The translations under genes were made by a program, and so were the position numbers. 64,000 nucleotides of DNA, taken from Galeopsis tetrahit (taxonomy: Eukaryota > Streptophyta > Magnoliopsida > Lamiales > Lamiaceae). The stretch is taken from the NCBI GenBank assembly GCA_963675135.1, contig OY776120.1, positions 23,898,001 through 23,962,000 of the forward strand. The letters are read 5' to 3'. Positions 32,659 to 44,372 of this stretch are shown piece by piece. Within the stretch, counting starts at the first letter, position 1; each line of letters opens with the position of its first letter. The notes below the pieces were generated by a model. The model searched no databases. It saw nothing but the letters and a program-made list of their open reading frames with translations, and was not told the origin of the DNA.

Positions 32659-33876
32659 AAAAGCTGAGCTGAGAGAGGTATGCACCAGCAGAATGGAATG
32701 GATTGGGCTGTGTGCCTTTTATATTTTTCGGCCCATTGATCATGCTGAAATTAATTAAGAAAGGCCCATCATATGTAAAGGGAACACGCATACGCAGAAG
32801 AGGGAAAATTTGGGGGGCAGGGGAGACATACGCAGAGGAAATAGGGCAACTCCATTGGAGAACTTCCACCTCCTTCCACCTCACTCAATACACTTAGTTT
32901 TATTTTATTACTTAATTTTAATGTAGTATTTAATTTTATGCAAGTGTTGGAGATTTGAAGACCATTTGAGGTGATATTTTTCCTTAATTCTATGTTTTAT
33001 TGTTTATCTTTTATAAGTTTGATTTCATTTGTTAATTTAGTTATTGGTTAGATTTGTTGTTGTTTGGGTGTTTTGATTTATAAGGAATTAGATTTTTAGC
33101 TTGATTTTGGATTGTTAAATTCTATTGGTGGTATATTGATTAGATTAATGGATTTTGCATGATCATTTACTTGAATTCAATTATTAGATTATTTGTTGAA
33201 GCTTGATTAGTGCAACGAGAGTTGGTTAGTCTTGATAGATCGTATAATCGAGGGTTGGGAGTCGAGTAGATTGAGTTAATATTGGGTTATCGCAACAAGA
33301 GTTAATTTTCATTAGAACCCCATTAATTTACACTAATTATTTGAATGAGATATTGAGTGATTAGTGAAGAGATTATAGGAGTTTGATTTCTATTATTCAA
33401 GTGGAAAAGCATGATTATGGATTAGTTTAGTTTAATTTAGATAGAGTAGAACCCCCTAGTTGTGTGATTACCCGAGTAAGAACGACTCTATCCTTCCTCT
33501 CGATCTTAGGTGCTTTATTATATACATTTTTAGTGATTGCTCTTATCATACACCAACTAATGAATTAAACGTCCAAGTTAAGCTTTAATCGATTTCCACA
33601 TAATGAAGAACACCCGAACACTACTTCTCACATTTGTTATTTGATTATCATTTTACTTGCTTTTTCTTAGTTAGTAACTTAGTATATTATCTTGTTGATT
33701 TTTGTATTTAGTCTTTAGCTCACTCCATGCTCTTTCACTATAATTACGCGACGACACACCACACTAAGACTACACAAGCAAATTAGTCCCGTGGTTCGAT
33801 AATTTAACCGGGCACTTACTTTTAGTTATGAGGACCCTCTTATACTTGAGAGGTGAGTGTTGAAAAATACGTGTCA

Positions 33877-34184
33877 AGCATCGAGGTTAGAGACAAGAGA
33901 GTCGCAACTGCCACAGACACGGGGAAAGCCATGAATAACTTCTTGTTTTCGAGAATTGGAGTACCCGTAACGTTGTTGTAGCCACCGGGGACACTGAAGT
34001 CCGTGGTGAACACCACGGTAGTAATTAGCATTGTCACGAGCATGCAATATTTAGAAGTTTGCTTCATTACTTTTTCTCCATGGCTCCTCAACTCCTCGTG
34101 CTCCTTCATGAATAAATCGTATGGTGTTTCCCCTGTAGAGTTGGTTTGGCTTCTGTATGCTGGTGGAACCAACTTTTCAACTTC
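33877..34184 (-). CDS. ankyrin-PGG gene, last exon, first part (PGG domain)
   Basis: Acceptor TTTTGTTAG, then EVEKLVPPAYRSQTN, TPYDLFMKEHEELRSHGEKW-type text (here EKV) and the membrane helix region MLVTMLITTVVFTTDFSVPGGY, with the PGG signature. A second hydrophobic segment (FMAFPVSVAVATLLSLTSM) reaches the LTR insertion point. Confidence 0.87.
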
Positions 34185-34450
34185 CTAACAAAACATCTCA
34201 AAATTACAGTACATGTTATTACTTTATTACAATAAACATAGAGAAAATGAAAGAAATAAAGGCATATATTTACATGAATGAGATCACCTGTTTCAATTTT
34301 CGTGTTCCACATTTTATTCCACTATATAAATTATTAACATGTGTCATATTAAAAAATAATCAACATGTTAAAAATCGAGTAGGGTGAAATATCAGTGGAA
34401 CACAAAAAGTGGAACCAGAGATCTAGCTAATCCAACTGTATTTGACATAC

Positions 34451-34950
34451 CTTGTACCACAATACTTCTCTTTGCATCTGAAGAGCTGCCCCCGGAACAA
34501 CATTATGTTTGGTGGGAGGGGTTAATTTAGCGGCTAAATGCAATATGTTATTTCCATCTTCATCCATGTATGTCCAAATCAAGTCCTTCAAACAACCTAA
34601 TTCACACATTACGTTGAACACCTTGACATAACGACGTGAAACTGCAATGTGTAATAAGCTATGTTTCGACTCGTTCACTTTATACACAAAATCGGGGTAT
34701 CGATTAATTAGCTCTACCAAAAACTCATTTTCTGAATCAGCTGCTACAAAAACTAATTTTGAGAGGTTTTCAGTTTTTCCCATTTCAATGTCATCTTGGT
34801 AAACTGCAATATCCCACAAACAATCAAATAATGCATAAGCATCGCTGCTCGATAATGGCTTCCGTGCAAGCACATCTAATGGTGTATCGCCATTCTGATT
34901 TTCCTCTATAGCTAACAATTTGTATTGCTCCACCATCTCCATAGCTAGAC
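34451..34950 (-). CDS. ankyrin-PGG gene, coding exon 3 (linker and ankyrin repeats)
   Basis: Starts after ATTATGTTAG with LAMEMVEQYKLLAIEENQNG, continues with TPLDVLARKP, then LLHIAVSRRYVKVFNVM and NNILHLAAKLTPP. It ends in MQREVLWYK before the donor GTATGT. This order of domains is the usual one in plant ankyrin-PGG proteins. Confidence 0.87.
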
Positions 34951-35409
34951 CTAACATAATTAATTTATCATTTTATAATAATTAAAGATATTAATCCCGG
35001 TTATCAACACTCGAATATAATCTTTTTTCGTCATATAATTTTTTACACTTTTTGAAATGGTCATCCCCAAACACATAAATGTACGAATTTAGTCCCAATT
35101 ATTTGTTATATGTATCAATTTCGTCTAACAAATTTGTCAGAATCCTTGTAACGACATCATATTTTGTCATATCCTCGGGGCAGTCGATTTTAGCGAAGTA
35201 GCTGACCAAAAACGACGTCAATCCGAGAATTCCAACAACTTTATGATAAAATTGGTACATATAACAAATAACTGAGACTAGATTTATACATTTATTTTTT
35301 TGGAATCATTTTGAAAAGTTAACGATTATTTTTTTATATCCCTATTAGCACCATATACCCTATTTTGATTTGGTGTTTCATTTTATCTTTAATTCATGTC
35401 ATGTGTATC

Positions 35410-35794
35410 TGATACGAATGAGTCACGTGGGCTAAAAAACGCTTACAACAAAGCCCGAAGAATAAGATTAAAGGAGGAGGCCCAAAGAATAGCGGAGGCC
35501 GGGAAGAGTAAATGAGCAAGCCCAAAACGAGAGTGAAGTTGGGCTAACTACGTTAGGTGGGTCAAGTTTCAAAGAGCCCAGTAATAGTGATTAAAGTCCA
35601 GCAATGTACTTTATTTTAAATTGGCCTAAGGCGGTTATTTGCCTTTAGTATATATTAGCCCATTTGTCTTATATTTGGATATTATCGAATTAATAAGAAT
35701 TTTCTTGCGCAAATCTTGAGTTTGCAACCACCGAACTTGTTGACCTGAGTCATGGATTCACCGGAATCGGAAGTTTACGCCGTGATTCTCATCA
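35410..35794 (+). repeat. 5' LTR of the gypsy element
   Basis: 385 bp, TG...CA. It differs from the 3' LTR at scattered positions (for example CAACAAAGCCCGAAG against CAATAAAGCCCGACG), so the insertion is not brand new. Confidence 0.93.
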
Positions 35795-35833
35795 AATTGG
35801 TGCTTTCATTGAGAGAGACCGAGAATCACGACG

Positions 35834-37359
35834 ATGGCAGGAACACACCGTGAGAGAATCGAGTTATTGGAAGCCAGATTTGATCAATTAGAAATTGGGT
35901 TCACACGCGTAGAAAGGATCGAAGAGACGGTTGGGAAATTAGAAAGAATGTTGAAGAAAATGGCGCACAAGAGACAGTCATCGTCAGAATTGAAATCAAC
36001 GTCGAAGAGTTCGACTAGTTCGGGCGGCAGTTCGAGCGACGAAATCAACCCGACACGCGCAGCGGTGAAAGATGACAGACACCACGGAGAAAAGAGGAAT
36101 AAGGACGACAAACGAAAGGCGAAACCCAAATTATCTTGCCCGACTTTCAAGGGAGATGAACCGGTTAGGTGGTTAAGTAGAATGGCCCAATATTTTGAGT
36201 TGAATGAGATCGATTCGGAAGATAAAGTCAAATATGCTGCGTACTACCTGGAGGGAGAAGCGAATATGTGGTGGTAATGGTTAAGCCGAGTCTACCGAAA
36301 GAAAAACAAAAAGATTAAGTGGAAAGATTTCCAGAGGGAAGTATTGATAAGATTTGGGCTTAACCCATATCCGATAGACCAACACGTTGCCCGAGTATCA
36401 GAAAGAATTTGAAAGATTGGCCAGTCGAGTCCAAGATTGGCCAGAGCGAGCGCTTGTCGGAGCATTTGTAGGTGGATTACGAGCTGATCTCGCGTCCGAG
36501 GTCAGAGTATACTGCCCCGGAACATATGTAGACGCGGTCGAGATTGCTCGCCTTAGAGACGAGCATATTAACGCAATAAAGAGGGGAGTGCGGCCCGAAC
36601 CACGACGCAACAATGGGAGCACTACGACTTTCAAGAGCGGAGGAATTCAGAACGTTGGAAGCGCCATGAACACCAAGAGACAAGTAGAAACACCAGGCGT
36701 AAAGAAGCTGAGTTGGGACGAAATGCAGCAGAGAAGAGAAAAAAGGGCTATGTTTCAATTGCGACGAGAGGTTCATACCCGAACACAAATTCAAAAACAA
36801 GCAGGTCTTTATGATCAAACCCGAGGAGTCAAGCACAGATGAGGAAGAAGCAGAGGACGGAAATGACGTCCATGAAGGGACGGCCGAAATTTCCATGCAT
36901 GTTATCACGGGGGTCCATGGGCCAAAGACGCTGAAGTTTGGGGTATGGGTCAAAAACGATAGAGCCGTAGTTCTTGTCGATAATGGGTCATCCCATAATT
37001 TCATTAGCCAGAAATTAGCCACACGACTCCACCTACCAAGCAACGATGTCGAGCCATTCCGAGTACGAGTAGCAAATGAAGAGGCCCTCAAATGCGACCA
37101 ACAATACAAGAACACTCCCATACGAATGCAAGGGGTCACGATAAACGTTGACCTCTACGCGTTGCCACTGGTGGGGCCCGACATAGTGTTAGGCGTACAA
37201 TGGCTTGAGAAGTTAGGCCCAGTAATCACGGACTACAGTACAGGAACCATGGATTTCAAATGGAATGGACTGGGGGTAACGTTGAAATCGCGTGTCGAAA
37301 AACAACCGTTGGAAGTAGGGTTGAAAAACATCGAACGAATGTACAAAAGGGGAACCTAG
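35834..37359 (+). pseudogene. gypsy gag and protease (broken)
   Basis: gag starts at ATG 35834 with a coiled N-terminus (ERIELLEARFDQLE), a Ser/basic linker and the capsid motif PTFKGDEPVRWLSRMAQYF. An in-frame TAA follows ANMWW at 36275-36277, and the frame changes by about 36387. The gag C-terminal part (QEFERLASRVQDWPE-like) continues to 36842. The retropepsin region at 36811-37359 has LVDNGSSHNFI; most relatives have DSG at the catalytic triad. It ends VLGVQWLEKLGPVITDY. Confidence 0.9.
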
Positions 37360-37433
37360 TGCTATGCTATTCACTTTGAAGAAGGGAAACAAGGGAGTTC
37401 GCAGAAAAACAAACGCAAACCGAAGACTTAAGG

Positions 37434-40260
37434 GTGTTGTTACAAGAATTCGATTTGATATTTCAAGAAACGAAAGGCCTTCCACCTAAAAGAACATTCG
37501 ATCATCGAATATCGCTGAAAGACGAAATGCAACCTATCAACGTGCACCCTTATCGATACGCCCATTTCCAAAAAGAGGAAATTGAACGACAAGTTAACGA
37601 GATGTTGGAAAGCGGGCTCATCCGACCAAGCTCGAGCCCCTTCTCCTCTCCGGTCCTACTTGTCAAGAAAAAAAAGGGTACATGGAGGTTTTACAGAGAT
37701 TATAGAGCCTTAAATGCCGCAATAGTTAAAGATCGATTTTCCATTCCGACCATAGACGATATGCTTGACGAACTGGAAGGATCTAAGTACTTTACCAAGC
37801 TCGATTTGCGAGCAGGTTACCACCAGATTCGATTAGCGGAAGAAGATATCGCAAAAAAGCATTCGGAACACACCATGGTCATTACGAATACCTTGTAATG
37901 CCATTCGGGCTATGCAACGCCCCGTCCACGTTTCAGGGAGCAATAAATAAAATTTTTTGAAATTAATTTACGTAAATTCATTCTTGTATGTTTTGATGAC
38001 ATTTTAATCTATTCCAGGACTTGGGAGGAGCATATGCGACACCTCAGAATTGTCTTACAAATCCTCCAACAAAAGGAATTCTACGTGAAAAAATCCAAGT
38101 TTGCATTCGACGAAAAGGCAGTAAAATATTTAGGGCATATCATCACCGAAGAAGGGGTTCATGTTGATCTGACTAAAGTGGCGGCCATGCAAGAATGGCC
38201 GAAACCCCGAACTCTAAGAGCGTTGCGTGGTTTTTTAGGGCTAACTACGCAAATTTGTCAAAGATTATGGGACCATAGCAAGATCGTTGACGGAGATGAC
38301 AAAGAAAGGAGGGTTCGTGTGGAATACACAAAGCGAACAGGCGTTCGAAAAATTAAAAGTAGCCATGACGACCACACCGGTGCTCGCCATGCCAAATTTT
38401 GAACTTCCTTTCGTGGTACATACGGATGCAAGTGACTTCAGGTTGGGTGCAGTACTAATACAAAAGGGCCAGCCATTAATTAACATACCTCAGTAAAGCT
38501 CTAGGACCAAGAAAGGTAGAATGGTCCACCTATGCCAAGGAAATACTTGCAGTAGTAGAGTCGGTCCGAATTTGGAGACCATATTTGCTTGGACGCCGCT
38601 TCTGCATCATAACTGATCAGCAACCACTCAAGCATATGCTGGAGCAGAGAATTGTCACGCCTGAACAATAAAAGTTTGTAGCTAAACTCATGGGGTTTGA
38701 TTTTGAAATCTGATACCGATCGGGAAAGCAAAATGTCATAGCCGACGCATTGTCACAGCGAGATGGGGACGCTGAAATTAGTGCTATCATAGGACCAATT
38801 TGGGCTATTTGGTATTTAATTCGAGCCGCGTCCGAGCATGATGAGGAGATACAGGAAATAATGAGTAAGATGCAATAGGGAGGGGTAGAGAATGAAGAGT
38901 ACAAGTGGAGGAACTAATTACTACTTTTTAAGAACAAAGTTTGGGTGCCAAAAGCAGGGGATTTAAGAACTTAACTAGTGCAACATTTCCATGTGTCACA
39001 CGAAGGAGGGCACTCGGGAATTTACCGGACCTGGGCGCGGCTGACATCAACTTTCTATTGGCCAGGAATAAAGCAAGAGGTTAAGCAGTATATGGTTGGT
39101 TGTGACACTTGCCAAAGGGTGAAAAGTGACTCGCGGAGGCCAGGGGGTTATTACAACCATTGCCCATACCACATAGGATATGGGAGGATGTCACAATGGA
39201 TTTCATAGAGGGACTTCCGCGATCGAACAACTTCAATGGAATTATGGTGATCGTCGACCGATTGACCAAGTATGAACACTTCGTAGCATTGGTGCACCCC
39301 CTATACGGCGAAAACAATCGCCTGTATGTTTATCGAACATATGGTCAAATTGCATGGGGTGCCGCGATCAATTCTCACGGATAGGGATATAATATTCATC
39401 AGTAATTTTTGGCAAGAGTTTTTTAAAATGCAGGGCACTCGTTTCGCCATGAGTTCGGCGTATCATCCACAAACCGACGGCCAAACCAAGGTAACTAATC
39501 GTACTCTCGAGCAATATTTACGTTTTTTTGTGCATACAAACCCCGTCAAATGGGAGTTTTTTTTGCCAAGGGCGGAGTATTGGTACAATACGACGTTTCA
39601 TGCATCAACAAAATACTCTCAGTTTGAACTCGTATATGGTAGACCGCCTCCACATCTGGTAAGCTACCCTCTCGAGGAGTCTCCCAATGCCGAGGTCGAT
39701 AGGGAATTGCAGGAAATATACTTTTTGTTACGCGAACTAAAGGAGACGCTGCAAGTATCCATCAATCGGATGAGAGAAAACCATGACAAAAAGCGAAGAG
39801 ATGAGGTGTTTGAAGAAGGAGATTGGGCATATCTAAAATTGAGGCTGTATCGACAACAAACAATTTTGCAGAAGACGCTATATAAGCTGGGGAGCAGATA
39901 ACACAGACCCTTCCGCATAGCAGCTCGCGTGAGGAACGTGGCATATCGACTAGAATTACCGGAGGAAGCGATGATACATCCCGTGGTTCATGTCTCGCAA
40001 TTAAGAAGACGGTTAGGAATTGGAGAAGCTATAACTGGATGGCTGCCAGCGGCCAACGAAGACGACCAATTAATAATTCGGCCAGCAAGAACAGTAGAAT
40101 ATCGAAAGATTAAGAGAGGTGGACGGTTCCGATGTGAAGTATTGTTGGAGTGAGAGGATCTACCAACGGAAGAAGCAACTTGGGAAGATTTGAATGCAAT
40201 GAAGTTACGTTTTCCAAATTTTGTCCTTGAGGACAAGGACGTTGTCGAAGAGGGGAGGAA
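37434..40260 (+). pseudogene. gypsy reverse transcriptase, RNase H, integrase and chromo-like tail (broken)
   Basis: RT at 37434-37990: SSSPFSSPVLLVKKKKGTWRF, YRALN, FTKLDLRAGYHQIRL, MPFGLCNAPSTFQ and a VLVYFDDI-type box, frameshifted near 37870 and 37960. RNase H at 38390-38800 (VVHTDASDFRLGAVL, then IADALSQR). Integrase zinc region at 38978-39130 (HVSHEGGHSGIYRT, CDTCQRVK) and core at 39170-39620 (WEDVTMDFIEGLP, DRDIIF, YHPQTDGQTKVTNRTLEQYL). Tail at 39929-40255 with VVHVSQLRRR and EEATWED, a chromodomain-like end. Many stops. Confidence 0.9.
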
Positions 40261-40644
40261 TGATACGAATGAGTCACGTGGGCTAAAAAACGCTTACAAT
40301 AAAGCCCGACGAACAAGATTAAAGGAGGAGGCCCAAAGAATAGCGGAGGTCGGGAAGAGTAATTAGAAGGCCCAGAACGAGAGTGAAGTTGGGCTAACTA
40401 CGTTAGTTGGGCAAAGTTTCAAAGAGCCCAGTAATAGTGATTAAAGTCCGGCAATGTACTTTATTTTAAATGGGCTTAAGGCGGTTATTTACCTTTAGTA
40501 TATATTAGCCCATTTGTCTTGTATTTGGACATTATCGAATTAATAAGAATTTTCTTGCGCAAATCTTGAGTTTGCAACCGCCGAACTTGCTGACCTGAGT
40601 TAGGGATTCGCCGGAATCGGAAGTTTACGCCGTGATTCTCATCA
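40261..40644 (+). repeat. 3' LTR of the gypsy element
   Basis: 384 bp, pair of 35410-35794. It is preceded by the purine tract and followed by TSD GTATC. Confidence 0.93.
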
Positions 40645-40649
40645 GTATC

Positions 40650-41256
40650 ATATGACATCAACAATTTACAAGTGGTGTGTATTAAAGACATGTTAAAATT
40701 CTATTTCTTCTCATAAATTTGAAAATTTTCGCAAAAGGTCCCAAAAAATTTAAGATTTTTAATTCCGTCTTATAACTTTGTAATTGGTCCGACTTTGGTC
40801 CTTTTTACACTGGATTTAACACTTTTCGCCTCATAACTTTATGCTTTTTCGCAAAAAGAACATGTGTGTCAATAAGGCGTAGATGTTTTAGAAGTTCGAC
40901 GACTTTTGAACTGAAATTAGACCAATTACAAAATTATATGAGACAAAATTGAAAATCCAAACTCTTTGGAATCTTCAATTAGCGAAAAAGTTCAAAGTTA
41001 CGTGACCAAATTGAATTTTAGAACACTGTAGGCAATAGAGATCCATGAAAAGCTAAATTAGAACACATTCGATCTTAATTTTTTTTGCTACAACGAGCGT
41101 TTAGATGAATGACAAATCACAGGTCATCGATCCTTTTGTTATTTTTCAATCTTTTTTAATATATCAATTGTCATTCATCTATACGATTGTGTAACAAGAA
41201 ATTCAAACACCAATTGAACCGAAAAAATAAAATAAAAAATCTGGAAATGATCTTAC
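40650..41256. other. intron 2 remainder of the ankyrin-PGG gene
   Basis: AT-rich intron DNA ending at the donor (41256-41255 on minus). No coding sequence is seen. Confidence 0.7.
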
Positions 41257-41730
41257 CATACAATTCGTTCTCAATGAATGTAGTTAGGAGGTTGATTTTA
41301 TCAAGTGGCGTCCAATCTTGAATCTCAGACAAGGGATAAAGATACTCAACCATTTCACTAAATCCTCGCAATGCTGCCATATAAAGAGGTGTAATAGTAC
41401 CATTATCACCCTTGATTGTTGGTAAATTTCCATTTTCCCCCACCATAAGTTTCGCAATGTCGACGTGCCCTGCTGCAGCTGCAAAAGAAAGTGCAGTGCA
41501 TCCTATGTCGTTCTGAATTGCAAGATCATCATTTCCCATCTCTTTCACTAAATTATCAACAAAACCATAGTGGCCTTGTACGGCGGCGACGTGCAGTGCA
41601 ATTTCATTTCCCTCGGTTATTGGAGTTGTAATCAACGTCGAATCGTTCGTCAATAATATTCGAGCGGCGTCCCAACCACCTTTTAATGCTGCTTTGTGTA
41701 GCGGCACGCATTGAGTCACGTATTTGTGCC
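41257..41730 (-). CDS. ankyrin-PGG gene, coding exon 2 (ankyrin repeats)
   Basis: The acceptor TTAAGCAG is followed by 474 bases. The ankyrin consensus appears as PLHKAALKGGWDAARILL, ALHVAAVQGHYGFVDNLV, ALSFAAAAGHVDIAKLMV and PLYMAALRGFSEMVEYL. It ends ENELYG with donor GTAAGA, phase 1. Confidence 0.85.
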
Positions 41731-42463
41731 CTGCTTAAGATAAAATTTAAGTTCACGGGTCATACAGTATCATAATAATATATGCATGATACGTAAACCT
41801 AGCTAGCTAGTTCATCCAATCAAACAAATTAATTTTTATCATATACTCCCTATGTTTCATTATAAGTTCTCTTTCTTTTGAGTATTTTGATTAAAGAATA
41901 TAATAAAATAATAAATATAGTACAAATGATGATGGTGAAAGAAAAAATAATAAATGAGTATTAATTAGATGAAATATGATAAAATAATACATAAAATATA
42001 AATTATATGATTAGGAAAAAATTAATTGATTTAGAAATGTGTCGCTTTAAACGGACCCCGCCATTTAGAAAATATATAAGTTCACGCATGCTAATATCAA
42101 TTTTTAGAGTTGGTCTCTTATGCACAGCGTGCATATTAGAATATGCACAGTTTAATTCTTTATGTATTAATAAAAGCAGAAATTTAAATTAATTAAATGT
42201 TGGCCAAGCGGTTTCAAAAACTCGTTACAAATTTTTGGTCACGAGTTCAACTCCTCTTCCCACCCACAAATTTCTAGTAATTAATTTTTTTTAATAATTA
42301 TATTTTAACACTAAAATTTGTAACTAAATATCTTTTTTTAATAATTATATTTTAATTCTACTTAATAATTATATTTTAACACTAAAATTTATAACTAAAT
42401 ATCTTTTTTAATAATTATATTTTAATTCTACAAAAATTTGTGCACATCTTTCAATAATAATTA
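41731..42463. other. intron 1, left part
   Basis: AT-rich. It holds a TACTCCCT MITE-like end at 41846. 42283-42432 is a tandem duplication of a unit containing TAATAATTATATTTTAACACTAAAATTT. A tRNA-related segment is listed separately. Confidence 0.6.
42196..42275 (+). repeat. tRNA-related SINE-like segment in intron 1
   Basis: GTTGGCCAAGCGGTTTC (A-box-like) and CACGAGTTCAACTCC (B-box-like) lie about 40 bases apart, as in tRNA-derived SINE heads. No complete SINE or TSD could be fixed. Confidence 0.4.
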
Positions 42464-42746
42464 CTCCCTCCGTCCCACAGGAATTTGCACACTTTTCATA
42501 TATGAACGTCCCATACCAATTTACACACTCCATAAAAGGAAATATCTTCACAACCCTCACCCTTGAAATATACTCATATTTACCCATATGCCATTACTTT
42601 TCCACACTCAATCTACTTTTTACTTTACTTTATTCATAAAAATTTACAAAACTACCCCTCAAAACATCAATCATTACACATTTTCTTACACATTTCTTAA
42701 AATGTGTGCCGGTCAAAGGGTGCAAGTTCCTCCGGGACGGAGGGAG
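42464..42746. mobile_element. Stowaway-type MITE
   Basis: Ends CTCCCTCCGTCCCACAGG and, read inwards from the right, CTCCCTCCGTCCCGGAGG, each flanked by TA (42462-42463, 42747-42748). 283 bp. Confidence 0.92.
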
Positions 42747-42761
42747 TATATTTTAACACTA

Positions 42762-43312
42762 CAAAATATGTACCACTTTTCAATAATAAGAATTACACTT
42801 TTTACTAACCAAATCTACCACTTTTCAATAATAAAAATTAGACTTTTAAGTTAAAAATATCTACCACTTTACAATAATAAGAATTACATTTTTAGTAATG
42901 AAATCTACCACTTTTCAATAATAAGAATTACACTTTTCATCTACCACTTTTCAATAATAAAAATTAGTACATTTTTCAGTTAAAATATCTACCACTTTTC
43001 AATAATAAAAATTACATTTTTCAGTTAAAATATCTACCACTTTTCAATAATAAGAATAACACTTTTCAATAACAAAATCTACCACTTTTCAATAATAAAA
43101 ATTACACTTTTCAGTTAAAATATCTACCACTTTTCAATAATAAAAATTACACTTTTTAATTAAAATATCTACCACTTTTCAATAATAAGAATTACATTTT
43201 TCAATAACAAAATCTTCCACTTTTCAATAATAAAAATTACACTTTTCAATAATAAAATCTACCACTTTTCAATAATAAGAATTACACTTTTCAGTTAAAA
43301 TTTCTATTTTCA
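42762..43312 (+). repeat. minisatellite, about 12 units of 44-46 bp
   Basis: Unit: CTACCACTTTTCAATAATAA followed by a variable AAATTACACTTTTCAGTTAAAAT part. The unit recurs with small changes from 42762 to 43312. Confidence 0.92.
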
Positions 43313-43539
43313 ACCCTTTCAATTTTAGTATTGGAGTATTTATTTTTATCTTCTCCGTAATTAACTAATTTTGTTTTTCTGTTATGTTTCATGTTTTTCA
43401 CGAACTTTTGTTATTAATAATAAATTAAACAAATTTATTTTCTTAAAAGAGTAAAATGTCAGTTTAATAATTTCATCATCAACTTTACGAACCAGTTTTC
43501 AATAATTCATGAATTAATTCGGGAATAAGTTGTGGTTAC

Positions 43540-43735
43540 AGATGTGAAAAAAAGAGAAAGAAGAAGGGAGAGAGAAAGAAAGAAAGAAGAAGGGAGAGAG
43601 AAAGAAAGAAGAAGGGAGAGCGTTAAAGGGGGAGAAGAAGAAAGGAGAAGTGAAAAAACGGTTATAAAAGCTTGAGGGGAGAGAGAAAGAAAGAAAAAAA
43701 AAAAGAAATAGAAAAAAAGCTGAAAAAAAAAAGTG
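43540..43735 (+). repeat. purine-rich GA/GAAA low-complexity tract
   Basis: Nearly pure A/G on the plus strand with repeated GAAAGAAGAAGGGAGAGA words. The minus-strand ORF over it is a low-complexity artefact. Confidence 0.9.
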
Positions 43736-43985
43736 TGTGCACCAATTTTAGTTTGGTGCACAGTGTGCATTTAAGATTTTCCCCAATTTTTATAGAAAAA
43801 GTAAATTGATTTACTGAATTTATAATTTATACTCCATCAAAAGTTTATATAAACTTTTGACACACCAATGAAAAAATTTAATACTCTCTCTCCGTTCCGT
43901 GATTACTTTTCACATGTGAAGTGGCACATAAAATAAGAAAAGTGAATTTAGTGAAGATTTTAAAGGGTAATTTTGTAAACCTTTA

Positions 43986-44372
43986 GGTGCTGTTTGGTTA
44001 GGGATGGTGGTGGATAGGATGGAGATGAAGATTGAAAAAATATGGATGGGAGTAATCCATGAATAGTAATTGAATAAAAATTGTGTTTGGATTGAGATTG
44101 AAAAATAGGTGTTGATGGAGAACTTTATATCAAATCAAGTAGGAGGGAGAATAAATGTGTGGAAGAAAAGTAGGAAAGAGAATAAATGTGTGGAAGAAAA
44201 GTAGGAGAGAGAATGAGTGATTAAAAGAAAAAAAGAGTGATGTGATTGTATAAAAATAGGTATATAGATGTATTATAGGGGTGGATAGATATTTGAATGA
44301 GTATTTGGATGGAGAGGGATGGGGGATGGCCCATCCAAATCCGGATGGGCCAATCCCAAACCAAACACACTC
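43986..44372. mobile_element. Tourist-like (PIF/Harbinger-type) MITE
   Basis: Ends GGTGCTGTTTGGTTAGGGAT and, read inwards from the right, GAGTGTGTTTGGTTTGGGAT. Flanks are TTA (left) and TTG (right), near the 3-bp TTA target of this superfamily. 387 bp, no coding capacity. Confidence 0.75.

Larger units (their letters stand above)
30736..33876. mobile_element. solo LTR with 5-bp TSD in the ankyrin-PGG gene
   Basis: Starts TGATTAGTGTGAAAATTGC and ends AAAAATACGTGTCA, flanked by AGCAT on both sides (30731-30735 and 33877-33881). No internal coding region or second LTR is present. Its own length is about 1.69 kb after removing the nested element at 31209-32658. The text resembles long gypsy-type plant LTRs, but the family cannot be fixed without internal sequence. 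Confidence 0.9.
35410..40644 (+). mobile_element. full-length Ty3/gypsy retrotransposon (chromovirus-like) in intron 2 of the ankyrin-PGG gene
   Basis: Two LTRs of 385 and 384 bp (35410-35794, 40261-40644) begin TGATACGAATGAGTCACG and end TTCTCATCA. GTATC flanks both sides (35405-35409, 40645-40649). A primer-site-like TTGGTGCTTTCATTG follows the first LTR, and a purine tract (GAAGAGGGGAGGAA) precedes the second. The internal order gag-protease-RT-RNase H-integrase is Ty3/gypsy. Its size and short LTRs fit small plant chromoviruses. Stops and frameshifts are spread through the coding region. Confidence 0.95.

Noticed and set aside
30736..33876. Reading 33877-30735 as an intron of the ankyrin-PGG gene
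   Set aside because: Exact 5-bp duplication and TG...CA ends show an LTR insertion, and the coding frame is continuous without it; there is no donor or acceptor at the borders.
42762..43312. Regularly spaced repeats that could look like a CRISPR array
   Set aside because: Units follow each other without unique spacers, vary internally and lie in a plant intron; this is a minisatellite.
43507..43770. Minus-strand ORF rich in Leu, Ser and Phe resembling a membrane protein
   Set aside because: Translation of a CT-rich low-complexity tract.
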